Shown here one piece after another: positions 7,454 to 16,129 of a stretch of 64,000 bases of DNA. Below the pieces are notes generated by a model, which saw only the letters and a list, made by a program, of their open reading frames with translations, did not search any database and had not been told where the DNA came from. The position numbers and the translations under genes are program-made. Position 1 is the first letter of the stretch. Every line of letters starts with the position of its first letter. This DNA is from Chloroflexota bacterium (lineage in GTDB: Bacteria; Chloroflexota; FW602-bin22; JACPRP01), in contig JACQUC010000101.1 in assembly GCA_016210495.1 (NCBI GenBank), positions 1 through 64,000 of the forward strand. The letters are read 5' to 3'.

Positions 7454-9401
7454 AACGATCCCTCCTTCGCACCAACTCTCCGTTCTGGCTGACAAAAGGA
7501 GAGCGATCGCGAACGCCCAAGACGAGGTCGAGCTCATCCTTGGTAGGCAGCGCCACCGTGACCAAGCAGACCTTGCTTTGAGGGGTCTGCTTGCCCACGA
7601 CTTCACCTACCTCGGGCAGGTATACGCTACCGGGTGAGCGCTTTCCTTCCAATACCTGGCGGTGCTGTTTGTCGTATTCCGCGACAAGCTCGGCCCAGGT
7701 TCGCTCGGGGAAGCTACCGCCGGCGAGCTTGGCATCCTCTATGTAGAGCAGAGGCCCGCCACCTTCGACGGGCACCCACTGGTCATTCTTGCCACAGTAG
7801 CCCGTGAAAGTGTGGTGCATGGTTTGGGAGTTGCCAATGGCCTTCACGCTGTCGACGAACTTGTTGACGTTGCCGGTGATCTTAACGTCTTTGATCGGCT
7901 TGTCAGTAACCACGCCGTTCTCGATAAGGTAGCACAGGTTACCGTTGATCATAAACTCGCCGCCATCGGGATTGACCCAGCCGCCCTGGCAACTCTTAAC
8001 GTACACGCCCTTCTTGTTCTTCGGGATCATAGCAGCCATCTCGCCAAGGCTACCGGGGCCGTGCTCATCGGGAAGGATGTAGGTATTGGTCATACGCACC
8101 TGTGGCGGCATGTCGTACTTCTCGCGCCGTACGTTGCCCGAGAGACCGTGGGCCTTCATGCCCTGCACGATGTCGTCTTTCAGGCCGTCCAGAATCTCGT
8201 TGAAGGTGTAACGGTCATTGAGCACGTTGACCTGGATGCCTTTGTCGATGATCTTGGTCTCCTTGGCCTCGCAGCCGTGCTCGTCGAGCACGATGGAGCC
8301 GAAGCCCCATTTGACCTCTCGATCGCCGAGGTTAACGCACGGTGAGCCGCTGTCGATCATACCGAAGGTAGGATGATCGCTGACCTGCGCGCCGATACGG
8401 CTCTTGAGCGTGACCTGAGCAGTCTTGCTGCGACGGTTCTCGCAGATAATGTCTGCTTCGCTGGTATGGCCAAACACCTCGTGGGCCAGCACGCCGGCAA
8501 CTTGGGGGGCAAGAATAACCGGACACTCGGAGCCCAAAATGGATGAGCCTTGGGCGCGGTCCAGGTCAATTGCCTCCCGAGCAACCCTGCGAGCCAAATC
8601 CTGCACGATACTGAGAAAGTCGCGTTCGCCTTGCTCCGGTTTTTCGTAGCGGCGCAATATGTCCAGGCCACCCATTGCGCCACGGATGGCGCCAAATGCC
8701 TCGGATCCGTTCTTGGTTCGGACGTTGATTGTGATGCCCAGCCGAGGAATGATCTGATCTATCAGCATGCCGTCGGTGTCGGCGTACTCCGTGTGATCGC
8801 TGAACTTGACGAAGATGACCTCGACCTTATCGAGCTTGGCTCCGAGAGCCTGGCGGATGATTTGCCGGGCGCCGGCCACCAAACCGACGACCAGATCGAG
8901 ATCGACGCGCGGTTCCCTGTCCATGTTGATGGACTTGGGCTGGCCATCGACGTGGGCGATGGGGAACCATTCGTAGTTCTCCTCGTCTATCTTGCGCTGG
9001 ACCCTCTCTCCAGCCCGCTGAGCTTCGTTGATGGCGTTCTTGACGAGCTCGTGTCCCTGGCTGGTTACCTCAAACTCCTTGACGATGGTCTCCCGTTCGG
9101 CGAGGTTGGCCGACTCGAAGTCGGCGTCTTTGGTAGCAACCTCCGACTGGAGGCCAATGAAGAATCTCTGGATTCGCTTGTTACCCTGGTTATCGGCCTC
9201 TTCGCCCGAGACGATGACCTGGGGAATGCCCCGTTCGTCCGCCTTGCAGATGATGCCAGAACGCGAGCCCATAAACAAAGAAACAAAATCAATCTCACGG
9301 CCGGGAGCCTTTTCCTGGTAGCTCCCTTTGGCCCTGTTTACTATCTGAGCGAAATCAGCGGTAAGCTGATGGTACTCATCCCTGGTGAATTCCTCCGACA
9401 C
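7446..9401 (-). CDS. tldD: TldD-like metalloprotease
   Basis: 651 residues from GTG 9401, which has AGGAGGGG upstream; this is longer than the ~480 of E. coli TldD. The protease motif HEVFGH (HExxxH, about residues 307-312) sits in APQVAGVLAHEVFGHTSEAD, followed by the typical GMIDSG, a Gly-rich body and the C-terminal barrel (YVKSCQGGWVNPDGGEF, GNVNKFVDSVKAIGN). TldD normally pairs with inactive TldE to process unstructured or modified peptides. No TldE gene is seen here. It is preceded by a 60-residue basic ORF (gap 22 nt) and overlaps an unknown downstream gene. The extra N-terminal ~150 residues are unusual. Family assignment is firm; the substrate is unknown. Confidence 0.92.
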   Translation of the reverse strand: MSEEFTRDEYHQLTADFAQIVNRAKGSYQEKAPGREIDFVSLFMGSRSGIICKADERGIPQVIVSGEEADNQGNKRIQRFFIGLQSEVATKDADFESANLAERETIVKEFEVTSQGHELVKNAINEAQRAGERVQRKIDEENYEWFPIAHVDGQPKSINMDREPRVDLDLVVGLVAGARQIIRQALGAKLDKVEVIFVKFSDHTEYADTDGMLIDQIIPRLGITINVRTKNGSEAFGAIRGAMGGLDILRRYEKPEQGERDFLSIVQDLARRVAREAIDLDRAQGSSILGSECPVILAPQVAGVLAHEVFGHTSEADIICENRRSKTAQVTLKSRIGAQVSDHPTFGMIDSGSPCVNLGDREVKWGFGSIVLDEHGCEAKETKIIDKGIQVNVLNDRYTFNEILDGLKDDIVQGMKAHGLSGNVRREKYDMPPQVRMTNTYILPDEHGPGSLGEMAAMIPKNKKGVYVKSCQGGWVNPDGGEFMINGNLCYLIENGVVTDKPIKDVKITGNVNKFVDSVKAIGNSQTMHHTFTGYCGKNDQWVPVEGGGPLLYIEDAKLAGGSFPERTWAELVAEYDKQHRQVLEGKRSPGSVYLPEVGEVVGKQTPQSKVCLVTVALPTKDELDLVLGVRDRSPFVSQNGELVRRRDRFD

Positions 9402-9423
9402 TTTCCTGCCCCTCCTTCGACCG

Positions 9424-9606
9424 CTAATGCAGATCACCCTCCTCGTCTTTGGCTACCGGCTTGACGTCTTTCCTCGAACGTCGTGGGCTCGGCGTCCTCA
9501 CCTGCTTCTCCTGTTCGTTGTAAGGGCGACTACCGGTGATATAGCCGAGATCGTCCTGCGACTCGACGTTCGGGCGAGACCCGCGTCGCTGATCCTTCCT
9601 TTTCAC
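9424..9606 (-). CDS. Small highly charged protein upstream of tldD
   Basis: 60 residues starting at GTG 9606 with AAGGAG 8 bases upstream. Very rich in Lys, Arg, Asp and Glu, with no hydrophobic core (VKRKDQRRGSRPNVESQDD at the start), so it is probably disordered. It ends 22 bases before the tldD start and is likely the first gene of that operon. TldD/TldE systems process disordered peptides, so it could be a substrate, but this is inference from position alone. An AT-rich stretch (9615-9665) just upstream probably holds the promoter, though I cannot place clear boxes. Confidence 0.55.
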   Translation of the reverse strand: MKRKDQRRGSRPNVESQDDLGYITGSRPYNEQEKQVRTPSPRRSRKDVKPVAKDEEGDLH

Positions 9607-9715
9607 GATCTTTGCTCCTTAGTTTTAATAGATACCATATATTACTAAAAAAAGCCACTTTCTTTAGAATTCCAACAGGCCTTCGCAAAGCCAGGCCTCG
9701 GCCTCACCCCCCTAC

Positions 9716-9742
9716 CCAGGCTGAAGCCTGCGGCTACGACCC
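9716..9742. repeat. Palindromic repeat, CGGCTAC family
   Basis: CAGGCTGAAGCCTG (AGGCT-GA-AGCCT palindrome) followed by CGGCTACGACCCC. Matching copies are at 44417 and 47405, with relatives in the array at 18337 and at 20081. It lies in the 420-bp gap between tldD and the receiver gene. Confidence 0.7.
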
Positions 9743-9914
9743 CACCCCGTTAGCTGTGGCGACCTTGAAAGGCCTGGGATGCCACAGGTTTGCAGGTATG
9801 AGCGGCCTGTGGCGGGGCCTGCGGTGCAAAGCGACGACGAAAGGAAGGAACGGCACTGGCGGACCACTATGCACTGTGCTTTTGTAAAGTAAGTGGGTAC
9901 GTGGAGTAGCAAAA

Positions 9915-9959
9915 TGGTACTGCCCATCGAGGAGGAGGGTCAATAGGATAAAAGTACCA
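9915..9959 (+). promoter_or_regulatory. Inverted half-sites upstream of a sigma-54 promoter
   Basis: TGGTACT (9915-9921) and AGTACCA (9953-9959) form an inverted pair ~15-55 bp upstream of the -24 element. It may bind an activator. The spacing between half-sites is wide, so support is modest. Confidence 0.3.
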
Positions 9960-9970
9960 CAAACAAGGTG

Positions 9971-9986
9971 GCACAGTTCTTGCAAA
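9971..9986 (+). promoter_or_regulatory. Sigma-54 -24/-12 promoter
   Basis: TGGCACAGTTCTTGCA has GG (9972-9973) and GC (9984-9985) exactly 10 bases apart and both conserved blocks intact. The predicted transcript start is ~9997, 31 bases before the GTG of the receiver gene. Confidence 0.85.
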
Positions 9987-10027
9987 CAGCTAAGCCAAAG
10001 GGTTTCTCAGAAAGCAGGTGACAGAGC

Positions 10028-10462
10028 GTGCGCAAGAGGGTCTTGGTTTTGGAGGACGACGAGTTCATCAGCGAGGTCATCGCTGAGAGCCTCGCACCGC
10101 AAGGATATCAGGTTGACGTCATCTCTAACGGCACGCACGTCTGGCAATACCTCGAGCGCCATCGACCAAGTCTCATCCTGCTAGATCTGTCGTTGCCCAA
10201 CGAAGATGGGCTGACGATTTGCCGCAAGATCCGCCGTAACCCGGACACAGCCAAAGTCCCGGTGGTCGTGGTCTCGGCCCTTAGCCAGGATCGTACGATC
10301 AGGGCCGTCATGGAAGCCGGGGCCAACGACTTCATCAAGAAACCTTTTAACATTGAGGACCTAATTGCGGCGGCCCGGACATATGTGGGCCAGGTCCATG
10401 GGCGCCGCAACTCCATTACCCCTCATATCGTTCCCCACGTGTCGGCAAGGCGGTCGGCGTAG
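10028..10462 (+). CDS. Single-domain (CheY/Spo0F-like) response regulator under sigma-54 control
   Basis: 144 residues, a lone receiver domain with a short basic tail. The key residues are intact: acidic pair in VLEDDEF, phospho-acceptor Asp in LILLDLSLP, Ser in VVVSALS and Lys in FIKKPF. There is no output domain, so it would act by protein contact or in a phosphorelay. The GTG start has only a weak ribosome site (CAGGTGACAG). A near-perfect sigma-54 promoter lies just upstream, so expression should depend on RpoN and an NtrC-type activator. No kinase is adjacent. The next gene downstream is a leftward pseudogene. Confidence 0.88.
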   Translation: MRKRVLVLEDDEFISEVIAESLAPQGYQVDVISNGTHVWQYLERHRPSLILLDLSLPNEDGLTICRKIRRNPDTAKVPVVVVSALSQDRTIRAVMEAGANDFIKKPFNIEDLIAAARTYVGQVHGRRNSITPHIVPHVSARRSA

Positions 10463-10475
10463 GCCAGAGGTCGAG

Positions 10476-10962
10476 CTAACCGGCAGTATAACCGCCATCG
10501 ATGTAGATCGTATGGCCGGTAATGAAATCGCTTGCCGGGGACGCCCGGAAAACAAGTGCTCCGGCGATATCCTCCTGCTCGCCAAACCGACCGAGAGGCG
10601 TCCGGGCCAATATGTCGGCGTATGGCTTGGGCGCTCTCTTCTGGGCCTCGCGATTGAGGTCAGTGAAGATCACGTTGGGAGCGATGGCGTTCACGTGGAC
10701 GTGGTACGGCCCCAACTCGATGGCCAGCGCCTTGGTGAAGTGGGCAATCGCCGCTTTGCTCGCGCAGTAAGCGGTCCGGTTGGCCATGCCGTAGTTGGAC
10801 AGGATGGAACCCAATTGATGATCTTGCCTGACCGGCGCTTGCTTCGGGAGTAACCCCGGCCGCCTGGAACTTCTGCCGATAAAACGGGTTCGTGGCATAC
10901 ACGTACTCGAGCTGACGCTTCAGCCGGCGGAACTGCAGAGCCAGAAGCCCCTCACGAGACAT
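10476..10962 (-). pseudogene. Fusion remnant: start of a PaaK-like ligase joined to the end of an SDR dehydrogenase
   Basis: Reading leftward from ATG 10962, ~40 residues match the N terminus of phenylacetate-CoA ligase-type enzymes ([20 protein letters not shown], then [12 protein letters not shown]). At ~10850 the sequence switches to a short-chain dehydrogenase from SGKIIN onward. One base appears to be missing next, and the SDR continues in another frame with SILSNYG, catalytic YCASK, NAIAPN and the C-terminal GHTIYIDGGYTAG. The first ~135 SDR residues and nearly all of PaaK are missing. A large internal deletion plus a frameshift explains this. No function is expected. Confidence 0.8.
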
Positions 10963-11120
10963 TCGCTCGATTCACGACAGGGTAGCGGAACCGGTTGTCA
11001 CGGGTTGCACGCTCTGTCCACCAGATTCACGCGTCGCAACAGCAATCGGCCTGACGGAACACTGCGGATCATAGTCCGGCTGACCAAAGGGTGTCAATCG
11101 TGCGTTGCGTCCGAATGCTT

Positions 11121-11150
11121 CGAATCCCAAGCTACCGAATCCCAAGCTAC
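11121..11150. repeat. Two tandem 15-bp repeats next to a promoter
   Basis: CGAATCCCAAGCTAC occurs twice head to tail, and the second copy ends immediately before the -35 box at 11151. It could be a pair of activator sites or a replication-slippage duplication. Confidence 0.6.
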
Positions 11151-11179
11151 TTGACAAATCAATAGCCAGAAAGTACTAT
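11151..11179 (+). promoter_or_regulatory. Strong sigma-70-type promoter
   Basis: TTGACA and TACTAT separated by 17 bp. The predicted start is ~11187, which rules out coding starts near 11179 and supports GTG 11272 for the exported propeller protein. Confidence 0.8.
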
Positions 11180-11271
11180 TGTGGCAGATGTGTCAGTTCC
11201 CGCTGACCCGCCAGTCTGGAGGGCGAGGTCACTCGAACCGACCCCATTCAGCACCCAGCAGGAGGAAGATC

Positions 11272-14025
11272 GTGAGGGATGTTCACGTTCCCCGAAGGGC
11301 CCAGTATGGTTTCCTTGTAGCTTTCGTCGTCATCGCCACTTTGGTCGCTACGTCTGCTTTGCAGCGCCCCGCGGGAGCGGCAACCGGTTCCTGGACCACC
11401 GACGCCCAGTTTGGCCAGGGCACGTTTCAGGGCACGGTAGCGAGCGGTGGCGATCTCAAGCTGAGCTCCAATCTACAGGCATTTCCCATCATGTGGGTGG
11501 CCAACGCCGGTGAGTCCACAGTATCCAAGATCGACACCAACACCGGCAGAGAGCTTGCCCGCTACCGCACATATTTTGCCGGGGACTCGAACTGGCCGTG
11601 GGCCGGTGCGGCGCCATCGCGGACGACGGTGGACACGGACGGAAACGTGTACGTGGCCAACCGGCACTTCGACGGGCGCAGGCCGCTTATTATGAAGATC
11701 CTGGCGACCGGCGGCATCGACCGCAGTGGCAACGGGGTAATAGACACCTCATCCGACGCCGACGGTGACGGCGTGATCAGCCCTGGCGAGATGAAGCCGC
11801 TGGTCGACTCCAACGGCAACGGCGCTATCGACCCCAACGAGATCCAGGACGAGCGGGTGGTCTGGGTGGCCCTGGTTGGCGAGCCCGGCACACTCGGCCG
11901 CTCTCTTTGCACCGGGACGGACGGCAACCTGTGGTTAGGCACTTTCTATGACTCCAAGTACTACAAGGTGAGCGCGTCGAACGGGTCGGTGCTGGCGGGA
12001 CCCTACAGCATCTTCCCTCTCCAGCCCTACGGATGCCTGGTAGATAGGGACGGCATCCTGTGGAGCGCATCCTTAGACACCATGCTGGGCAAGCTCAATA
12101 CGGCGACCGGCGCGTCGTCGGTGTACACTCACGAGGGATCCGACTACGGCATCGCGCTGGGCAATGGCATGGTCTACCAGGCGAACTCCGCTAGCCTCGT
12201 CTTTTCCGCATTCAATCCGGCGACGAACTCGTTTAGCTATCCTGCTCGCGATAAGGGCTTCCATTACGACATCAACTCTGTTTCAGTGGCCGGGAACGGG
12301 GATATCATCGCGACTGAGATATACGGCGGCGTACACAGGTTCAGGCCCGATGGTAGTGAGGTCTGGGCCGCTGCGCCACCACAATTGCAGGATAAGTACG
12401 CGCGAGGTGCCATCCTGGACAGCAACGGCGACGTCTGGGTTAACTTCGTGTTCAACAACACAATCGCAAAATACCGCGCCACGGACGGTGCCCCGCTGGG
12501 CATCTTTCCGGCGGGGAAGAACCCCTACACCTACAGCGATGCCACCGGCACCATCGCGGTCGGCCAGACCACGCCGACCGGCTACTGGAGGGTTGTCTTC
12601 GACGGCGGCAGCGCTAGCCTCCCCTGGTCAAACCTGTCCTGGAACGCCACGGTGCCCGCTGGCGCCGCCGTGGAGTTCGCGGTGCGTGCCGCCGATACCC
12701 AGGCCGGCTTAGATGCCAAGAACTATGAGGTCGTAAGCGGCCCCATACCCAGTACAGTCAGCGGCCGGTACGTCCAGATTCAGATCAAGCTGACCGCCAG
12801 CCAGGCTGGCCAGAGCCCGATTGTACACGACGTCGCCATCCAGTCAGGGACCACCAATCAGCCGCCAACGGCAATAGCCGGCGGACCCTACACGGTTGCC
12901 GAGGGCGCGACGATAGCCCTGAACGGGTTGGGCAACGACCCCGATGGCGATCCGCTCACCTATGCCTGGGACCTCGACAACAACGGGTCCTTTGAGACCC
13001 CCGGGCAGAACGTGATCTTCTCGGCGGCCGGCCTGGACGGCCCCGGTAGCCGGACGGTGGGATTGCGAGTTTGCGATGACGACAACGAATGCGCCACCGC
13101 TACCGCTCAGGTGAATATCGTCAACGTGGCACCGACTGTCTCGGTCGCCAACAATGGCCCGATCAACGAGGGTTTCAGCGCGACGATCACGGTGACGGCT
13201 ACGGACCCCGCGGGATCGAACGACCCGCTGAGCTACCAGTTCGATTGCAACAACGACGGCACCTTCGAGATCGGCCCGCAGGCTGGCAATTCCGCCTCGT
13301 GCGCCTTCGCGGACAATGGTAGCTTTCCAGTTGCAGTCCTCGTCTCGGACGGCGATGGTGGGGTAACCAACGGCTCGACGACGGTCGTCGTCAACAACGT
13401 CGCACCTTCGGCTGATGCCGGACCCGACGCGTCAATCTATGCTGGGCAAACGTTCAACGTCAATGCTTCGTTCAGTGATCCGGGTGTCAACGACCGCTCC
13501 TGGGGCTATGTGATCAGTTGGGGTGACAGCACTAGCAGCAGCGGTTCGGCCGCTTCGCAGGGAGGGGTGTCGGGCTCCCACCAGTACTCGGTTGCTGGCA
13601 TCTACACCGTTCAGGTTTGCGTTACCGACAAGGATGGCGGCAGGGGATGCGACGATCTGAAGCTGGAGGTAAGAGCCGTGCGAGTGCAGATCGACATCAA
13701 GCCAGGCTCCTTCCCCAACTCCATTAATCTACGAAACGGGGGGAACGTGCCCGTCGGGGTGTTTAGCGCTACGTACAACGGCATTAGCTTCGATGCGAGG
13801 ACCATAAATCCCGCCTCGGTCAAGTTTGCCGGGGCGCCGGGCCTGAGGATTGGGAAGTCGGCCCAGGACATCGACGGAGACGGGGACCTGGACATGGTGT
13901 TCCACTTCGAGACCCGGGCCCTTCAGCTAAGCGCCTCGTCCACCCAGGCGTGCCTGACGGGCAAAACCACCGGCAACATCTACTTCGAAGGGTGTGACAG
14001 CGTGCGCATCCTGACGGGACCGTAG
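11272..14025 (+). CDS. Exported beta-propeller / PKD-repeat protein with EF-hand-like loops
   Basis: 917 residues from GTG 11272 (AGGAGG upstream, signal peptide in register). A signal peptide (FLVAFVVIATLVATSAL, cleavage near PAGAA) is followed by an NHL/Vgb-like propeller (WVANAGESTVSKIDTNTGRE and similar blades). Embedded in it are two calcium-type loops (DADGDGVISPGE, DSNGNGAIDPNE). Then come three PKD/Ig-like repeats, roughly residues 540-800, and a C-terminal module beginning QIDIKPGSFPNSINLRNGG and ending CLTGKTTGNIYFEGCDSVRI, common at the ends of secreted environmental proteins. It is probably an extracellular binding or surface protein. It is followed by a terminator and two more exported propeller genes. 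Ligand unknown. Confidence 0.88.
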   Translation: MRDVHVPRRAQYGFLVAFVVIATLVATSALQRPAGAATGSWTTDAQFGQGTFQGTVASGGDLKLSSNLQAFPIMWVANAGESTVSKIDTNTGRELARYRTYFAGDSNWPWAGAAPSRTTVDTDGNVYVANRHFDGRRPLIMKILATGGIDRSGNGVIDTSSDADGDGVISPGEMKPLVDSNGNGAIDPNEIQDERVVWVALVGEPGTLGRSLCTGTDGNLWLGTFYDSKYYKVSASNGSVLAGPYSIFPLQPYGCLVDRDGILWSASLDTMLGKLNTATGASSVYTHEGSDYGIALGNGMVYQANSASLVFSAFNPATNSFSYPARDKGFHYDINSVSVAGNGDIIATEIYGGVHRFRPDGSEVWAAAPPQLQDKYARGAILDSNGDVWVNFVFNNTIAKYRATDGAPLGIFPAGKNPYTYSDATGTIAVGQTTPTGYWRVVFDGGSASLPWSNLSWNATVPAGAAVEFAVRAADTQAGLDAKNYEVVSGPIPSTVSGRYVQIQIKLTASQAGQSPIVHDVAIQSGTTNQPPTAIAGGPYTVAEGATIALNGLGNDPDGDPLTYAWDLDNNGSFETPGQNVIFSAAGLDGPGSRTVGLRVCDDDNECATATAQVNIVNVAPTVSVANNGPINEGFSATITVTATDPAGSNDPLSYQFDCNNDGTFEIGPQAGNSASCAFADNGSFPVAVLVSDGDGGVTNGSTTVVVNNVAPSADAGPDASIYAGQTFNVNASFSDPGVNDRSWGYVISWGDSTSSSGSAASQGGVSGSHQYSVAGIYTVQVCVTDKDGGRGCDDLKLEVRAVRVQIDIKPGSFPNSINLRNGGNVPVGVFSATYNGISFDARTINPASVKFAGAPGLRIGKSAQDIDGDGDLDMVFHFETRALQLSASSTQACLTGKTTGNIYFEGCDSVRILTGP

Positions 14026-14052
14026 GCAGCACGCAAGGATCGCGCGATACCG

Positions 14053-14089
14053 GGAGAGGCCGCGGAGCTGGTCCACGGCCTCTCCTTTT
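14053..14089 (+). terminator. Rho-independent terminator
   Basis: GGAGAGGCCG pairs with CGGCCTCTCC, followed by TTTT, 28 bases after the stop of the large exported protein. Confidence 0.85.
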
Positions 14090-14109
14090 GTCGCTGGATT
14101 GGATGGCGT

Positions 14110-15171
14110 ATGAAATACTACTTTTGGAAGCCGGTTGTAGTGGTCGTGGTGATCGCCGCCCTGGTCGCGGGGATGCCCGCGTCGTGGACTCAGTCATCCG
14201 TCCCGGCCGCGATCCTGTTTGTTTCCAACCGAGATGGGGACACCGAGATCTTTGTGATGGCCTCGGATGGCTCACAGCAAACTCAGTTGACGAGGAACAG
14301 TGCCCAGGACCAGGATGCCGTGTGGTCGCCGGACGGGAGTCAAATCGCCTTCAGCTCCAACCGCGACGGCAACTTCGAGATCTACGTGATGAAAGGCGAC
14401 GGGTCGGCACAAACCAGGCTGACCGACAACCCCGCGATGGATTACTCACCCCGGTGGTCACCCGACGGGTCGCGCATCGCCTTTGTCTCGACGCGAGACG
14501 GCAACAACGAGCTCTACGGAATGAACGCCGACGGAACGGGTGTGACCCGGCTGACCCGAACGCCGGCGGCAACAGAGGGAGAGCCTCGCTGGTCTCCTGA
14601 CGGCACGTGGCTCGCTTTCATCTCCGCCGTCGGTCGCACGAGTGACATATGGCTGGTGAAGCCGGACGGGTCCGACGCGAGGAATCTCACCAACAGCAAA
14701 GAGATCGACGCTGGTCCGGAGTGGTCGCCCGACGGAACACGGATAGCCTTCCATTCCGAGCGGGATCACTTCATCGACGTCTGGGTGCTGCGGATAGACG
14801 ACGGCGGCGAGAAACGAATAACCAACGATGGGGAAATGGATACCTACCCCTTGTGGTCACCCGATGGAACCAAGCTGGCTTTCACCACAACGCGCGACGG
14901 CGCGCGCCAGGAGATATACGTGGCCAGCACCGACGGCACTTATCAAAAGAGGATCACTAAGAACGAACTGGAGGACTTCCAGGTCGCCTGGTGGCCTGAT
15001 GGATCCAAGCTGGTCTTCGTCCGACTGATGGGGGGAGGGTCGCAGATCTTCTCTGTCAATGCCGACGGTTCGGGCGAAGCTCGCCTTACTAACAACAAAG
15101 CCAACGATACTCAGCCACTCCCCTCGCCGGCGTTGCTCTCACCCAGCAGCAAGGACAAAGGAAGCCGATAG
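14110..15171 (+). CDS. Exported TolB-type (PD40) beta-propeller protein
   Basis: 353 residues. An N-terminal hydrophobic segment (VVVVVVIAALVAGMPASW) acts as a signal peptide or anchor. About seven TolB/WD40-like PD40 blades follow, each with the hallmark WSPDG(S/T)xIAF and SxRDGxxEIYVM (for example VWSPDGSQIAFSSNRDG and RWSPDGSRIAFVSTRDG). The last ~25 residues are Ser/Pro-rich. It lacks the TolB N-terminal domain and no tol/pal genes are present, so it is a generic extracytoplasmic propeller. One base separates its stop from the GTG of the next lipoprotein gene, indicating an operon. Ligand unknown. Confidence 0.88.
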   Translation: MKYYFWKPVVVVVVIAALVAGMPASWTQSSVPAAILFVSNRDGDTEIFVMASDGSQQTQLTRNSAQDQDAVWSPDGSQIAFSSNRDGNFEIYVMKGDGSAQTRLTDNPAMDYSPRWSPDGSRIAFVSTRDGNNELYGMNADGTGVTRLTRTPAATEGEPRWSPDGTWLAFISAVGRTSDIWLVKPDGSDARNLTNSKEIDAGPEWSPDGTRIAFHSERDHFIDVWVLRIDDGGEKRITNDGEMDTYPLWSPDGTKLAFTTTRDGARQEIYVASTDGTYQKRITKNELEDFQVAWWPDGSKLVFVRLMGGGSQIFSVNADGSGEARLTNNKANDTQPLPSPALLSPSSKDKGSR

Positions 15172-15172
15172 C

Positions 15173-16129
15173 GTGCGGGCGTCCCTCCAACGAACTATGC
15201 TGGGCCTGGCGGTCGCGGCAGTTCTCACCAGTGTCTTAGCGTGCCTAGGATCGGCCGACCGGATGCCACCTAGTCGTGTCCCCTCTGTCTCCGTTTTTCC
15301 GGTTGGTGCCGGACCCTCTGGTCTGACCTACGATGGGAAGTACATCTGGACTGCTAACTCCAGAGAAGCAACCGTCACGAAGGTGAGTCGCGACGGCCAG
15401 GTGGTGGGATCCTATCGGGTGGGCACCGAGCCGGCCGGTGTGGCAGCGGGAGGAGGGTATATCTGGGTTGCCAACCGGCATGATGGCACGGTGACGCAGC
15501 TTAACCCGGAAGGCCAGCACGTTCGCACCGTGATGGTAGGGAAGGAACCCGTTGACCTCGTGTTCTGGGAAAGAGCGGTGTGGGTTGCCAACTACGGGGA
15601 TGGCACGCTGCACAAGATCGGGACCGATGGCAGGGTCCTGGCCAGGTTTCCAGTGGGGACGAAGCCGCGATCGGTTACCATGGGAAGCGGGCATCTTTGG
15701 GTGGCCAGCCAGGGTGACAGCACTCTGGTGAAGGTAGAGCGCGAAGGCAGGACGGCCGGCAGCTTTCGAGTGTACGGCAGTCTTTCGCCGAGGACATTTG
15801 CGGAGGACTCCGGCCCGGTATCCGTCGTCTTCGACGGCGATGCTCTCTGGCTGGCCTTTCCCCAAATCGAAGGGATGGCACGAGCGAGTGAGGAAGGAAA
15901 GTCACAGGGCTTCTACCCGGTTCCTGGAGGCCCCAATGCCCTGGCGTTCGGGGCGGGCAGCGTTTGGGCGGCCAGCACGTCTTCGGGGACGGTCGCGCGG
16001 TTCGCCTCGAAGGGCATACGAGTGGCGACTATTGCGGTCGGCAAGAGACCCGTGGCTCTGGCGTACGATGGCACTAGCATGTGGGTGGCGAACCAGCTGG
16101 ACGACAGCGTTTCACGGATCGACCCTTAG
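15173..16129 (+). CDS. Lipoprotein with YVTN/Vgb-like beta-propeller
   Basis: 318 residues from GTG 15173 (AAAGGAAG upstream). The N-terminal hydrophobic stretch LGLAVAAVLTSVLAC ends in a lipobox-like cysteine. Six or so blades follow of the form (Y/I)WVAN..DGTVT(K/Q)(V/L)...G and V(G)TEPAGVAAGG, as in virginiamycin B lyase / YVTN propellers. It is probably anchored on the outer face of the membrane and coupled to the preceding PD40 propeller. The Vgb lyase catalytic residues were not checked. A binding or scaffold role is more likely than lyase activity. Confidence 0.85.
   Translation: MRASLQRTMLGLAVAAVLTSVLACLGSADRMPPSRVPSVSVFPVGAGPSGLTYDGKYIWTANSREATVTKVSRDGQVVGSYRVGTEPAGVAAGGGYIWVANRHDGTVTQLNPEGQHVRTVMVGKEPVDLVFWERAVWVANYGDGTLHKIGTDGRVLARFPVGTKPRSVTMGSGHLWVASQGDSTLVKVEREGRTAGSFRVYGSLSPRTFAEDSGPVSVVFDGDALWLAFPQIEGMARASEEGKSQGFYPVPGGPNALAFGAGSVWAASTSSGTVARFASKGIRVATIAVGKRPVALAYDGTSMWVANQLDDSVSRIDP

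Noticed and set aside
8550..9464. Rightward open frame of ~300 codons opposite tldD
   Set aside because: It is the antisense shadow of tldD; the real strand carries the HExxxH motif and a ribosome site.
10972..11157. Leftward 61-codon open frame upstream of the paaK/SDR remnant
   Set aside because: No ribosome site, no similarity, and it overlaps the tandem 15-bp repeats and promoter region of the rightward exported-protein gene.
14110..15171. Identification of the PD40 propeller as TolB proper
   Set aside because: The TolB N-terminal domain is missing and no tolA, tolQ, tolR or pal genes are present; a generic PD40 propeller is the safer call.
15478..15620. TGGCACGGTGACGCAG and TGGCACGCTGCACAAG as sigma-54 promoters
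   Set aside because: Both lie inside the propeller lipoprotein coding sequence and lack the -12 GC at the right distance.
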